64,000 nucleotides of DNA from Azolla caroliniana (lineage: Eukaryota; Polypodiophyta), in contig JBHGNT010000021.1 in assembly GCA_043228905.1 (NCBI GenBank), positions 13,206,001-13,270,000 of the forward strand. Direction: 5' to 3'. The notes below the pieces were generated by a model, which was not told the origin of the DNA, ran no database searches, and saw nothing but the letters and a program-made list of their open reading frames with translations. The position numbers were made by a program, and so were the translations under genes. How positions within the stretch are numbered: the stretch's first letter is position 1; every line of letters starts with the position of its first letter. Shown piece by piece: positions 63,467-64,000 of the stretch.

Positions 63467-64000
63467 ATACTCCGTTTAGGTTCTTCTTCTTGTGAGTGTT
63501 CGTGCGAGTTAGGGTTTATGCATTTGGGGTCTTACGGTGTTGCTCTCTTTCTTCATGTGAGAATTTGGGTTGTTTGGGGTTTCAACAACGACGACTTTTG
63601 GCATTCCGGTAGCGGCACTTGGAGGTTCGGTTTCCTCTCCTCGATGGAGAGTGTTTCCCATGGAGGCCGGTTCAAGAAAGGAGGGCGAAGTGGCATGGGA
63701 ACACTCCACTGTCTTCGGGGTGTGACCAACGGTGGACGTCACAGTTCCGGCGGCCCACTTGACTCGTCTTCGCCGGTCCCCATTCTTATGTTGATGTATT
63801 TGCCGGTTATTTTGTAATAGCCACCAGGTTCGGGGCATGTAAACGTCTTGTTGTAAAGCTCTTGTAATATATGTTCATGTTGGTGTATATGTAGCTTTCA
63901 TTGTAACATACTTGAGTCGGGTCCATATTCGCGGTGAACCGTTTTTGTGGAACCCTACATTCGTTGGAGCTGGAAGTCGATTCTGGACCGAAGCCCACAA
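63467..64000 (+). other. continuation of the host of copia C; no recognised gene
   Basis: The first part should continue the LTR begun at 33183 (TTAGGGTTT-rich text as before the insertion). An ORF of 99 codons at 63518-63817 has no family resemblance I can see and its Trp/Gly composition looks like translated leader sequence. The typical LTR end (GCGACA) is not found before the window ends. Confidence 0.4.

Noticed and set aside
63518-63817. 99-codon ORF as a host gene
   Set aside because: No domain, no conserved motif, and unusual composition; likely LTR or leader sequence.

Overview
This window is a eukaryotic, almost certainly land-plant, repeat-rich region. I see no host gene, tRNA or rRNA gene. 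Nearly every base can be assigned to LTR retrotransposons, one LINE and one short DNA transposon. Plant origin is suggested by Ty1/copia elements primed from the initiator-Met tRNA (TGGTATCAGAGC next to the 5' LTR), a chromodomain-carrying Ty3/gypsy element (chromovirus), and a large Athila/Tat-like gypsy element with an extra gene after integrase. The species cannot be named from this sequence.

Layout. 1-1094: 3' end of a coiled-coil-bearing gypsy element (+). 1095-2350: 3' end of a GAG-only-type element (+) inserted into a copia gag (2351-3198, -). 3858-8470: decayed L1-like LINE (+) split by a 444-bp TTAA-flanked MITE. 8489-11383: copia A (-), internally deleted. 11384-11939: solo copia-type LTR. 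11940-14227: gypsy gag-pro-RT fragment (-).

Nest 1. A gypsy-type LTR (14228-14595 plus 32387-32460) was split by a GAG-only, non-autonomous LTR element (14596-32382). That element was in turn hit by a young chromovirus (16980-23925, 5-bp TSD CCGGC, about 1% LTR divergence) and by copia B (24662-30536, TSD GGTGT).

Nest 2. An LTR fragment (33183-33601, continued from 63467) was split by copia C (33602-63466, TSD G/ATACT). Copia C was hit by gypsy D (35120-43468) and by gypsy E (45273-61251, TSD CTTCT, 458-bp LTRs, about 3.3% divergent). Gypsy E was itself hit by copia F (51908-57834, TSD GCTTC).

How the parts relate. Gypsy D encodes Gag and Pol and shares its primer site, a 20-bp hairpin before the 3' LTR, LTR termini and Gag homology with the GAG-only elements, so a D-like element is their likely helper. 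Gypsy E has a single-frame remnant of a roughly 1,025-codon coiled-coil protein between integrase and the 3' LTR. Remnants of the same kind of protein occur at 1-759 and 32512-32908. The three copia copies B, C and F share an acidic C-terminal extension of Pol lying between two identical polypurine tracts. Almost all coding sequences are broken; amber (TAG) codons dominate in the coiled-coil reading frame and in copia F, as expected from deamination of CHG-methylated CAG/TGG codons.
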